Positions 7,413 to 15,711 of a DNA stretch of 64,000 nt are shown piece after piece. The stretch covers positions 62,001 to 126,000 of the forward strand of contig NZ_FVZL01000003.1 in the NCBI RefSeq assembly GCF_900168295.1, read 5' to 3'. The stretch is from Arthrobacter sp. P2b. GTDB taxonomy: Bacteria > Actinomycetota > Actinomycetes > Actinomycetales > Micrococcaceae. The notes below the pieces were generated by a model, which worked only from the letters and a program-made list of their open reading frames with translations, had not been told where the DNA came from and ran no database searches. Both the position numbers and the translations under genes were made by a program. The stretch's first letter is position 1. Every line of letters starts with the position of its first letter.

Positions 7413-9206
7413 ATGACCGACGGCAGCGCTTCATCATCGGATCGCCCAGCAGGGGCAAAGGCCTGGCGGATCGCCGGGCGGCGCAAGTGGCCGTGGTGGA
7501 TTGGCGGTGCGCTGCTGGTGCTGGTCCCGGCGCTGATAATCGCCGGCTTCACGGTCTTGGGCGACAAGGATGACCCTCCTGCAGCCGGACCGGCGTCGTT
7601 CACAGGCTTTGTTACTGCCTCCGGCCGCGGCCTGGTCCTCAACGGGGAACCCGCCAGGCTGAAGGCAGTGAACTTTTCCAACCTCTACCACCGGAATCCG
7701 AAGGGAACCGAGCTTCCCAATTCCCAACACCATTCCGAGACGGATTTTGAGCGCGCGAAGGAGCTGGGATTCAACAGCATCCGGTTCGCCTTCGACGGGG
7801 ACTGGTTCGTCGATTCGCCAAAGGTTTTCTTGGAATGGCTGGACCAAAACGTCACCTGGGCGCGGCAGCACCAGATGCGCCTGATCCTGGACATGCACAC
7901 ACCCATCGGGGGATTCTGGCTGGACCCCACCAGCGACCAGGCAAGTTTCGATATCTGGGAAAACCCCCGGATCCAGCAGCAGAACGCCGATTTGTGGCGC
8001 GTTATTGCCGACAAGTACAAGGACGAACCGGCCATCGCCGCCTACGACCTGCTGAACGAACCGGTGACCACTGATGCCACCGGGGAGCAGTGGAAAAAGT
8101 TCGCGCAGCAGCTGGTGGATTCGGTGCGGTCCGTGGACCAGAACCACCTTCTGGTCATTGGCGGGATTTACGGGGTCAACGGCCGCTACGGAGCCGCCGG
8201 CATCGACCAGCACTTCCTGGTGGACGACAACAACGCGGTGTACGACTTCCATTTCTACGAGCCCATCAAATACACGCACCAGTACGCCTCCTGGGTGGAA
8301 GGCCCCATTCAGGATGGCGGACGGTATCCGGACCCGAACGTCATCCTGCCCACGGGCAACAGGACCCTGCTGCAAGGAAGCCGCATCACCACCCCGAGCC
8401 TGCCGAACGGCACCTCGGACTGGGCTCCCTATGACAGCGGCATCATCGCCATCGACGACCGCAGTGCGGTAGCGGCCGCGCCGCTCATGACGGTGCAGGG
8501 CGGCATGCAGGGAACAGCCGGCTTCGACGCCGTCACCGTGACCGAGTACGGCCCGGATGGGACAGAACTGCGCAAAATCGTTGATGAACAGCTGAACAAG
8601 GACGCCGTCCTGGACTGGTACCAGTGGAGTTTCGGCGGAGACGCGGCGGCGCCGGCCGGCTTCGCACGGGAAACCACCGGGCATTTGGATGACGGCAGCC
8701 TCTCCATCAGCAATGCAACAGACCCCGCAGCCATCACAGGGTGGAGCAACGATAGGCACCTGTTCAAGGTGACACCCGGCAACAAGTACCGCATCCAAGG
8801 CTTCATGCGGGGACAGGACATAGCACCGTCAGCCGGCACCGCGCCCCGCGTCGGCCTGCAGCTGGATGTCTACGCCCAGTCGCCGGGAGCCGCCGGAAGC
8901 GGCTTCCTCCAGCGCGACAAGACCTACCTGGCGCACGAAATGGGGAAGCACCTGAAGTTCGGCGCCGACAACAACGTCCCCATGTCCGTGATGGAATTCG
9001 GGACGGTCCGGCAGGCTTTTGAGATGGAGGGCAAGGGCGGCCAGCAATGGGTCAGTGACATGCTCAGCCTTCTGGAAGAGAACAACCTCAGCTTCGCCTA
9101 CTGGGAGTACCACGGTGCGCAAATGGGCCTCTACCTTAGCGGCCAGGGCCAACCGGGCGAACCCAACGTGCCGCTCCAGGAAACCCTCCGGCGCGAGCTC
9201 AGCTAG
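7413..9206 (+). CDS. Membrane-anchored GH5 glycoside hydrolase with barrel insertion
   Basis: 597 aa. A cytoplasmic N-terminus is followed by one transmembrane helix (about residues 28-50), then an extracellular GH5 (cellulase superfamily) barrel. The acid/base is Glu216 in YDLLNEPV; the nucleophile candidate is Glu528 in SVMEFG; HFYEP (280-284) is another barrel landmark. The two catalytic glutamates are 312 residues apart, far more than the usual roughly 100-150, because a Gly/Thr/Asp-rich segment (about 300-500, including a carbohydrate-binding-like stretch GWSNDRHLFKVTPGNKYRIQG) interrupts the barrel. The start at 7413 has GGGGAG six bases upstream; an earlier ATG at 7389 lacks one. Likely a beta-glucanase or mannanase acting at the cell surface; the exact linkage is unknown. 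Confidence 0.85.
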   Translation: MTDGSASSSDRPAGAKAWRIAGRRKWPWWIGGALLVLVPALIIAGFTVLGDKDDPPAAGPASFTGFVTASGRGLVLNGEPARLKAVNFSNLYHRNPKGTELPNSQHHSETDFERAKELGFNSIRFAFDGDWFVDSPKVFLEWLDQNVTWARQHQMRLILDMHTPIGGFWLDPTSDQASFDIWENPRIQQQNADLWRVIADKYKDEPAIAAYDLLNEPVTTDATGEQWKKFAQQLVDSVRSVDQNHLLVIGGIYGVNGRYGAAGIDQHFLVDDNNAVYDFHFYEPIKYTHQYASWVEGPIQDGGRYPDPNVILPTGNRTLLQGSRITTPSLPNGTSDWAPYDSGIIAIDDRSAVAAAPLMTVQGGMQGTAGFDAVTVTEYGPDGTELRKIVDEQLNKDAVLDWYQWSFGGDAAAPAGFARETTGHLDDGSLSISNATDPAAITGWSNDRHLFKVTPGNKYRIQGFMRGQDIAPSAGTAPRVGLQLDVYAQSPGAAGSGFLQRDKTYLAHEMGKHLKFGADNNVPMSVMEFGTVRQAFEMEGKGGQQWVSDMLSLLEENNLSFAYWEYHGAQMGLYLSGQGQPGEPNVPLQETLRRELS

Positions 9207-9215
9207 AAACAACGC

Positions 9216-9560
9216 TCAACTGCCGTCGCCGTTGGCGGCGCTGATGAATTGGGCCAGCATCCTTGCCTCGCTGGAGCTCAGGAAGACCTCAATGGGCTTG
9301 GCCTGGTTCGCGATTTCGAGGGTGAGCGTGAAGCCCTCTGACCCGGCGCTTGGGCGGGCGGACCATGTCTGCAGGACAGGTGCCATGTCCTGTCCCAACA
9401 GCACGTAGCGCTCCTCCATGTCCCAGGGGGAACCGGCCTCGATCAACGCTTTATGCTCAGCGCAGACGAAGGCCTCGTGATAACCGGCAACGAGGTTCTG
9501 GTTCCCCACCAGGAAGGCGGAACCGGCATTGGTGCACCGCAGTACCGAGCAAGTAATCAT
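9216..9560 (-). CDS. Hypothetical 114-aa protein with Cys/His-rich N-terminus
   Basis: Not recognised. The N-terminal half has Cys4 and Cys9 plus FVCAEHKALI, giving spaced Cys and His residues like a small zinc ribbon. The C-terminal half contains LTLEIANQAKPIEVFLSSSEA, which resembles a protein-binding or growth-regulation module seen in other short actinobacterial proteins. No ribosome site precedes the ATG at 9560, but TACCCT lies seven bases upstream, consistent with a leaderless transcript. It converges on the GH5 gene with only nine bases between stops. Codon bias supports a real gene. Confidence 0.6.
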   Translation of the reverse strand: MITCSVLRCTNAGSAFLVGNQNLVAGYHEAFVCAEHKALIEAGSPWDMEERYVLLGQDMAPVLQTWSARPSAGSEGFTLTLEIANQAKPIEVFLSSSEARMLAQFISAANGDGS

Positions 9561-9643
9561 GAATCAGAGGGTAGAGAGCGGACATTGGGGAACCCTAACG
9601 GCGCAGCTAGGGATTTCCTTGTTTCGCAAAGGTTTCCATCGCC

Positions 9644-9971
9644 TCACTTTGTCCCGTCTGATGCGCAGCAGTCATCGGGTTCCCCAGCATGACTTTCCTC
9701 CACATGGGGGACGGTGCAGCAGACGTCCCCTTTCCAGGCGTTGATCCCCTCACGGACGGCGATCCCGGCAATCACCAGTGCCGCACCGGCGTCGGCCCAC
9801 CACCATCCCAGCGTGCTGTTCAGGACCAGGCCAGCCAGCAGCACGGCTGAGAGGTAGGTGCACAGCAGGGTCTGCTTGGAGTCAGCCACCGCAGTCCTGG
9901 ATCCGAGTTCGCGGCCGGCCCGGCGTTGGAGCCAGGACAGGACGGGCATGATCGCCCAGTGCGGCAGCGGA
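9644..9971 (-). pseudogene. Remnant of a CDF-family cation transporter (C-terminal third)
   Basis: The frame encodes HWAIMPVLSWLQRRAG, then GSRTAVADSKQTLLCTYLSA and GLVLNSTLGWWWADAGAALV, ending in GDVCCTVPH and DDCCASDGTK. These are the last two helices and Cys-rich tail of short actinobacterial cation-efflux (CDF) proteins, which are normally about 200 aa or more. Homology begins immediately after the GH26 stop codon at 9972; upstream the frame runs in the shadow of GH26, with no start, so the N-terminal two thirds and promoter are missing. It appears to have been truncated when the GH26 gene was joined here. Confidence 0.6.
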
Positions 9972-11246
9972 TTACCTGCGGGGAGCGCAGGCCTCGGCCG
10001 GGCCGTAGTGCAGCCAGTCCGGCAATGCGGCGGTGAAGGCTTCCCGGACCTGCGGTGACTTAGTGACGGTCCAGTCCACCCGGCCGTTGACTTCCACCTC
10101 GTCCTCGTCACGCTCGAACCAGTTGACCATCTTCAGCTGCGGGAAGCGCGCGGCCGTCGCGGGATCGAACAGCTGGCCCCACCAGGCCTGCTTGATGGCC
10201 AGCTCGGTTTCCCCGCCGGCCGCCGGATTGAACAGCGCGGCAGTTTCCGGGATGGCCACCGGCTTGCCGTGCTGCACCCCGTAGACCTCGTAGAAGTCAG
10301 GCACTGGGGTGTCGTCCCCGTTCGCGCCAAGGTAGTTGCCGGTGAGCTGGCTCGCGAACTTGTTGGCTTCCGGCAGTTCGTTCTCACCCCAGGGGAAGGC
10401 CGATCCCCAGTGGTAGAGGGACATTCCCACCCAGTCCACCGCGTCATCGCCCGGATAGAAGGGGGCATAGGGGTCATCATCCGCGGTCAGTGCCCCGTCC
10501 GCGTCGGTATCCAGCGCGGTGAAGTCCGCTGTTCCGGGCTTCGCATCGTACTGGCCGCCGGAGAATGGATAGCCGCCGCCGTAGTCCGGCGCCCACATCA
10601 TTGCCGAACCCGGCGCCTGGGCGTGGACGGCTGACGCAAGCGTGCGGAAGGCTGCGATGTAGCGGGCCGGCTGCTGACCCCATGGGATCCAGTTGCCATT
10701 CATCTCAGGCGCGAACCGTACAAAGACCGGGACGCCGCCGTTGTTGACCGCCGCGAGATCCCTGGCGAGGGTGGCGGCGGATTCCTCCGTCACCGCGTCC
10801 AGGCCGTTCACGGGCTCCAGGGTCAGCAGCATCGCCTGGCCATGGGCGCGGATTTGATCGGCGGCGCGTTGCAGGTCCTCCTTCTCCTCGTCGGTGTAGG
10901 GGAAACCTGTGGAAACCACGGTCACGGCGGGCGTGTGGCCCAGGTTGAAGGAGTATTCGGCCAGCGTCCTGGCCTCCATATCGAGGTTGACGCCGAACAG
11001 CGCACCGCTGGCTGGGACCAGCGCAGCCCTGTCCAGGATTTCGCACGGACGCAGGGAGACGGGTGTTGGAAGGCGGATGGACTGATCAGTATTCTGCGGC
11101 CTCGCGTTGATCCCGTAATAGGTGACGGCGCCACCGATCCCCACAACGAACAGCCCCACGATCAGGGGAAGGGCGAGGCCCTTCAGCCGCCGGGACAAAT
11201 CCCCGCGCCGGGAACCGCGGCTCTCCTCCGGAACTTCCTCCGACAT
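9972..11246 (-). CDS. Membrane-anchored GH26 glycoside hydrolase (mannanase-like)
   Basis: 424 aa. One transmembrane helix near residues 24-45 after a basic N-terminus, then an extracellular barrel. FVRFAPEMNGNWIPWG places the acid/base at Glu181; the nucleophile candidate is Glu334 in VAIPETAAL; DWVGMSLYHWG is a barrel strand. These suit GH26 (beta-mannanase, lichenase or xylanase clan A). Residues 247-259 read DTDADGALTADDD, matching an EF-hand/dockerin-type calcium loop inserted in the barrel. The stop TAA directly joins the cation-transporter remnant. With the GH5 gene 760 bases away it suggests surface breakdown or remodelling of a glucan or mannan, possibly the cell's own polysaccharide. 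Confidence 0.85.
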   Translation of the reverse strand: MSEEVPEESRGSRRGDLSRRLKGLALPLIVGLFVVGIGGAVTYYGINARPQNTDQSIRLPTPVSLRPCEILDRAALVPASGALFGVNLDMEARTLAEYSFNLGHTPAVTVVSTGFPYTDEEKEDLQRAADQIRAHGQAMLLTLEPVNGLDAVTEESAATLARDLAAVNNGGVPVFVRFAPEMNGNWIPWGQQPARYIAAFRTLASAVHAQAPGSAMMWAPDYGGGYPFSGGQYDAKPGTADFTALDTDADGALTADDDPYAPFYPGDDAVDWVGMSLYHWGSAFPWGENELPEANKFASQLTGNYLGANGDDTPVPDFYEVYGVQHGKPVAIPETAALFNPAAGGETELAIKQAWWGQLFDPATAARFPQLKMVNWFERDEDEVEVNGRVDWTVTKSPQVREAFTAALPDWLHYGPAEACAPRR

Positions 11247-11315
11247 CGGTGGCGGCCCCCTCCCTGGCTGACCCTGACTCCATCCTAGGTATGAACCTTG
11301 GAACCACCATGGAAA

Positions 11316-11350
11316 CGGGCGACGGCGGCCGCGCGCCGTCGTCGTACGTT
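11316..11350. repeat. Dispersed palindrome family, degenerate copy B
   Basis: CGACGGCG (11320-11327) pairs with CGCCGTCG (11334-11341), followed by TCGTACG. It resembles the consensus GTACGACGGCGGC hairpin with a shifted right arm. It sits a few bases beyond the LacI gene's stop codon, at the end of the fructan operon. Confidence 0.55.
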
Positions 11351-11354
11351 TCAG

Positions 11355-12431
11355 TTAAGCGTGTGCTTGCGCCCGTACTGACGTGCGCTCCACCGTGGGG
11401 CAATGGATTTTCGAGATTCCCTCGGTTGCGCCGTCGAGCTCCAGCAGCATGCGGACGCCGGCCGCGCCCAGCTCGTAGTGGGGGAGGGACACCGTGGACA
11501 GCGGTGGACGCAGGTGCGCGGCGATGACTTCCTGGTTGTCGAAGCCCACCACGGCGATGTCGTCCGGGATGGACAGGCCGTGCTCGCGCAGCCCGTCGTA
11601 GAGGCCCATGGCCATCCGGTCGTTGTAGCAGTACACGGCCGTCGCGCCTCGTTTGAGGAGTTCCCCGGTTACCCCGTACCCGCCTTCCTGGTTCGGATAG
11701 GCTTCCATGACCAGCTCGGGATCGAACGGGATTCCCGCGTCCTCAAGTGCTTCCCTGTACCCCAGGAGCCGTCCGTCCTTGGCGGGGGCGGGGATGGTGG
11801 CATTGATAAAGGCGATGCGCCGGTGGCCGTGCCGCAGCAGGACCTCCGTGGCTGAGCGGCCGCCCTGCACCTCGTCCGGAACCACGGACCGGGTGCCCGG
11901 CTCGTTGGAGAAACAGTTGACCAGGACGAAGTCCGCTTCCCGCAGCGACGCCGGAATGTCTGTCTGCCGGTGGAACCACGTGGAGTAGAGGATGCCGCGC
12001 ACTTTGTACTCGAGCATCATGGTGATGGCGTCCTGCTCCAGCTCGCCGTTGCCTTCGGTGTTGGCGATGAGGAGGGCATAGCCGTGCTTCCACGCCTCGT
12101 CCTGGGCGCCGTGGATGATCTGGCCGGCGAAGGGGGTGGTGGCAACGCCGTCGGCCACCAACCCGATGAACCGGGACGTGCCGCTGACCAGGGTCTTGGC
12201 CATCGCGTTGGGGCGGTAGCCCAGAGACCGGATGGCATCCTTCACGCGCTGCCGCGTTTCCTCCGCGATCCGGGCGTCCTTTTTCTTGTTGACCACCAGC
12301 GAGACGGTGGCGGTGGAAACCCCGGCCGCTTCCGCGACGTCGCGGAGGGTGACGGGGTGGGCACGCTCGGGAATCCGCCGGGCACGGGGCGTCCGGGCCG
12401 GTTCTCCCGAACCTTTCTCCATTGAAATCAT
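11355..12431 (-). CDS. LacI-family transcriptional regulator
   Basis: 358 aa. An N-terminal helix-turn-helix VTLRDVAEAAGVSTATVSLV with hinge helix NAMAKTLVSG, then a periplasmic-binding-protein-like effector domain (SRFIGLVADGV onward; DDIAVVGFDN near the end). The ATG at 12431 has GGAGG four bases upstream; an alternative ATG at 12473 overlaps the permease stop as ATGA, so both starts remain possible. It ends the fructan operon and most likely represses it by binding the LacI-type operators upstream of the GH32 gene, released by a fructose-containing sugar (inference). Confidence 0.88.
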   Translation of the reverse strand: MISMEKGSGEPARTPRARRIPERAHPVTLRDVAEAAGVSTATVSLVVNKKKDARIAEETRQRVKDAIRSLGYRPNAMAKTLVSGTSRFIGLVADGVATTPFAGQIIHGAQDEAWKHGYALLIANTEGNGELEQDAITMMLEYKVRGILYSTWFHRQTDIPASLREADFVLVNCFSNEPGTRSVVPDEVQGGRSATEVLLRHGHRRIAFINATIPAPAKDGRLLGYREALEDAGIPFDPELVMEAYPNQEGGYGVTGELLKRGATAVYCYNDRMAMGLYDGLREHGLSIPDDIAVVGFDNQEVIAAHLRPPLSTVSLPHYELGAAGVRMLLELDGATEGISKIHCPTVERTSVRAQAHA

Positions 12432-12469
12432 CTGTCCTCCTTCAGGAGTATATCCATCCGCTGCGGCCG

Positions 12470-13375
12470 TCATCCCTTGGTCGCCCCGCTCTCAAGGCCC
12501 TGGATCATGGCCTTGTTAAGCACCAGGAAGACCAGCAGCAGCGGGGTGATAGTGACGCACACGGCGGCGAAGGTCGCCGTCCAGTCCACCTTGCCCATGG
12601 CGCCGATGTAGTTCTGCAGGCCCAGCGGAATGGTCTTCAAGTCCTCGGACAGGACGAAGGTGTTGGCGAAGATGAAGTCGTTCCAGATGAAGATGCTGTT
12701 GACCAGCACCACGGTGACAACGGTGTTCAGGGACAGCGGCAGGGTGATCAGCCCGAAGATCCCGTAGGGCCCGGCCCCGTCCAATGATGCGGCCTCGTAC
12801 GTTTCCCGCGGGATGTATTCGAAGAACGACGAGAACAGGTACACGGACATGGGCAGGGAGAACCCGGCCAGCGGGATGATCATCGACTGGTACGTGTCCA
12901 GCAGGTTCACGGCCGAGTAGTCGATGAACAGCGGGACGAGGGCGATCTGGACCGGCACGATGATGCCGATCAGGAACAGCCCGCGGACCAGCTTGCTGAG
13001 GCGGAACCCGAGCACCTGGATGGCGTAGGCGGCCATCATGCCGAACAGGACAATGAGGATGTTGGCGCCCATGGTCACGATGAAGCTGTTCAGGATGTTC
13101 CGGCCCAGGTCGCCGGTCTCGAAGGCTCTGGCGTAGTTCTCCCACGTCAGGGCACTGGGCAGGGCGAAGGGGTCGCCGGTGGCGAAGTCCTGTTCGGTGC
13201 GCAGGCTGGTGAGGAACAGCCAAGCCAGCGGATACACCTGCACGATCACGATGAGCATGATCAGGACCCGCGAAAGCGTCCGGAACAGGTTGGGCTTACG
13301 ACGGCGGCGAGCGGCTTTGTGGGGAGCGGGCGGGACGGTGGTGGGAGGGGTAGACGGGGCTGCCTGGGCGATCAT
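12470..13375 (-). CDS. ABC sugar permease, MalG-like (fructan operon)
   Basis: 301 aa with six predicted membrane spans after a long Pro/Arg-rich N-terminus. The EAA motif is EAASLDGAGPYGIFGLITLP. The ATG at 13375 shares a base with the stop of the neighbouring permease gene (TAATG). Upstream in-frame extension is a shadow. No dedicated ATPase gene is present in this operon, so a shared MsmK-type ATPase encoded elsewhere (possibly the one at 2452) must supply energy. Confidence 0.9.
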   Translation of the reverse strand: MIAQAAPSTPPTTVPPAPHKAARRRRKPNLFRTLSRVLIMLIVIVQVYPLAWLFLTSLRTEQDFATGDPFALPSALTWENYARAFETGDLGRNILNSFIVTMGANILIVLFGMMAAYAIQVLGFRLSKLVRGLFLIGIIVPVQIALVPLFIDYSAVNLLDTYQSMIIPLAGFSLPMSVYLFSSFFEYIPRETYEAASLDGAGPYGIFGLITLPLSLNTVVTVVLVNSIFIWNDFIFANTFVLSEDLKTIPLGLQNYIGAMGKVDWTATFAAVCVTITPLLLVFLVLNKAMIQGLESGATKG

Positions 13376-14268
13376 TAATCTGCCTTCCGCTTGAGCAGGA
13401 ACAGGATGAGGCCGACGGCAACGAGGCACTCAATGACGATGAACACTGAGATGGTGCTGGCGTACCCGAAGTCCGTGCTGGTGAACGCGGTCTTGTACAT
13501 GTAAGTGGTCAGCAGTTCGGAGGACTGTCCCGGGCCGCCGTTGGTCATCAGGTAGGGGATGTCGAAACCGCGCAGTCCGTAGGTGGTGGCCATGATGGTG
13601 GTGGTGATCCACACCGGGCGGATGTACGGGAACCGAATCTTGGTGAACAAGGTCCACCGGGACGCGCCGTCCAGGACCGCGGCTTCCTCCAGCTCCTTGG
13701 GCACGGCGATCAGTGCCGCGTAGATGATGAGCATGTAGAGCCCGGTGAAGCGCCAGCCTTCCGGTGCGGACACTGCCGCCAGGACGGTGTTGACGTCTGA
13801 GAGCCAGGGCCGCTCCAGGCTTCCCAAACCGATCCAGTGCAGCAGTTGGTTGAGCAGGCCGGCCGGGTCGATGGAGTAGATCCGCACGAACAGGAAGGCG
13901 ATGGCGACGGTGGAGATGACGGCCGGCAGTAGGTAGAGAGTCTTGATGAGCTCCCGTCCGCGGCGGAGGGACGTGAGCAGGCTGGCCACCACCAGGGCGC
14001 CGCCGAGCTGCAGGACCAGGCAGATGGCCAGGTAGATCAGGGCGTTCAGGAACGCGCGCCAGAAGATGTCGTCGGCAACGAACATCCGGACGTAGTTGTC
14101 GAGGCCGACGAATTCCATGTCGCTGATGCCGTTCCAGGAGAAGAAGCTCAGGAACAGGGACTGGAAGATGGGGAAGAGGACTGCGGCGCAGTAGAGCAGC
14201 AGGGGCGGGAGCAGGAAGACCAGGACCGAGGTCCGTGACCGGTTGGGAAGCATCCTGTTGGGTTGCAT
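13375..14268 (-). CDS. ABC sugar permease, MalF-like (fructan operon)
   Basis: 297 aa, six membrane spans beginning with TSVLVFLLPPLLLYCAAVLF. The EAA loop EEAAVLDGASRWTLFTKIRF and the following IRPVWITTTI are conserved. MQPNRM at 14268 is preceded by GGCCCCGCC-rich sequence with AAAGG, an acceptable ribosome site. Partner of the 12470 permease and the 14334 lipoprotein. Confidence 0.9.
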   Translation of the reverse strand: MQPNRMLPNRSRTSVLVFLLPPLLLYCAAVLFPIFQSLFLSFFSWNGISDMEFVGLDNYVRMFVADDIFWRAFLNALIYLAICLVLQLGGALVVASLLTSLRRGRELIKTLYLLPAVISTVAIAFLFVRIYSIDPAGLLNQLLHWIGLGSLERPWLSDVNTVLAAVSAPEGWRFTGLYMLIIYAALIAVPKELEEAAVLDGASRWTLFTKIRFPYIRPVWITTTIMATTYGLRGFDIPYLMTNGGPGQSSELLTTYMYKTAFTSTDFGYASTISVFIVIECLVAVGLILFLLKRKAD

Positions 14269-14333
14269 GGCGGGGCCTTTCGGGCGGGGGACCGGTGTGG
14301 CCCCCCCGCCGCGGTTGCTTGAAGAAGCTGTGC

Positions 14334-15668
14334 TTACTTGAAGAACTTGGGGGCGTTCTGGGCGATGGCGTTGTCCATGGTGCTGGTGAACTGCTCGGGC
14401 GTGATGTTGCCCTGGACCAGGAGGACCAGCTCCTGCTGCAGCCGGCCGTTGGTGGTGGGGTCAAGCTGGGTGTCCCACGGCATGGCCTGTTTGGATCCGA
14501 GGTTGTCGGCCTGGTCAAGGGCTTTTTGGTACAGGGGAGTGGCGTTAGCGGGGATGGCGGTTTCGACGTCGGTGGTGGGGGAGAGCGCACCGGTGGCGGC
14601 GTATTCGGCCGGGTACTTGTCCAGGGCGAACTTCAGGAAGTCGCTCACCAGGGGGTCATAGGTTTTGGCGTTCACTGCCATGCCGATGCCGGAGGGGGAG
14701 ACGAACTCGTTGGCCGCCGTCACGGACCCTTCCGTGGTGGGAAGCGTGAAGAAGTCGATGTCATCCCGGACGTCGGGGTTCAGCTTGTCCGTGGCAAGGC
14801 TGGGCAGCTCCCAGGTTCCGATGTTGTACATCGCGGCCTGGCCGGAGGTGAACTGGTTCTGCGCATCGGAGTAGCCCTGGGCGGAGAACCCTTCCTGGAA
14901 GCACTTGGCCTTGCCGAGCTCCGCCAGCCATGTGACGGTCTTTTGGCCTGCCGGGTCGGCGAACTTCGCTTCGCCCTTCTTCAGCTTCTGGACGAAGTCC
15001 GGCCCGGCTTCGCGGAACGGCTGGTACGCCACATAACGTTCCAGCGGCCACTGGTCCTGGCCGTCGATGGCGATGGGGGTGATGCCTGCGTTCCGCAGGG
15101 CGGTGCACATGGCGGGAATGTCATCGAGGGACGTGGGTACCGCAACCCCGGCCTTTTCCAGCAGTGCCTTGTTGTACCAGATGAATTCCAGCTCGAACTG
15201 GAACGGGATCATGTAGAGGGACCCGTCGTCGAACCGCTGGTAGTCCAGTGCGCCGGGGCGGTAGTCGTCGTAGACGTCCAGGGTCTTCAGCAGCTTCTCG
15301 GCGTCCACCATCTTGCCCTGCTTGGCCAGCTGCTGGGCGAAGGGCGTGGCGTCGGTATCGAACAGCTCGGGAAGCTTGTTGGCCGCGGCCAGGGTTTCGA
15401 GCTTCTGGATATAGGAGGGCCGGTCCGGGGTGGTGATCAGGTTCAGTTCGAAGCCCGGGTGGTCCTTGGCGTAGTCGTCAGCGATCTTTTTCATGATGTT
15501 GATGACGGCGCCATCTGCCGGGCGGGAGAGCAGCCACGAGATTTCGCGGGGCTTGATCTCCCCGGTGGGGCTGACGTTGGAGGGGTCGGTGGAGCTTCCG
15601 CCGCCACAGGCGGTCAGGGCCAGGGCGGCAACAGCTGCGGCTGCGGCAGCGCGGAACGCGTTTTTCAT
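14334..15668 (-). CDS. ABC sugar-binding lipoprotein (fructan operon)
   Basis: 444 aa solute-binding protein, family 1. Signal peptide MKNAFRAAAAAAVAALALTA ends at lipobox LTAC with Cys21, followed by a Gly/Ser linker. The start at 15668 is chosen because the signal peptide begins there and AAGGAAG lies about ten bases upstream; the longer frame up to 15764 overlaps the GH32 end. It would present sucrose or oligofructose to the permeases at 12470-14268. Confidence 0.88.
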   Translation of the reverse strand: MKNAFRAAAAAAVAALALTACGGGSSTDPSNVSPTGEIKPREISWLLSRPADGAVINIMKKIADDYAKDHPGFELNLITTPDRPSYIQKLETLAAANKLPELFDTDATPFAQQLAKQGKMVDAEKLLKTLDVYDDYRPGALDYQRFDDGSLYMIPFQFELEFIWYNKALLEKAGVAVPTSLDDIPAMCTALRNAGITPIAIDGQDQWPLERYVAYQPFREAGPDFVQKLKKGEAKFADPAGQKTVTWLAELGKAKCFQEGFSAQGYSDAQNQFTSGQAAMYNIGTWELPSLATDKLNPDVRDDIDFFTLPTTEGSVTAANEFVSPSGIGMAVNAKTYDPLVSDFLKFALDKYPAEYAATGALSPTTDVETAIPANATPLYQKALDQADNLGSKQAMPWDTQLDPTTNGRLQQELVLLVQGNITPEQFTSTMDNAIAQNAPKFFK

Positions 15669-15711
15669 TGCGGCAATCTTCCTTGATTGGAACGGAGGGA
15701 AACGGGAATAT

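Noticed and set aside
14235..15686. A 483-codon plus-strand frame opposite the sugar-binding lipoprotein
   Set aside because: Gly/Val-rich shadow; the minus strand has a signal peptide, lipobox and operon context.
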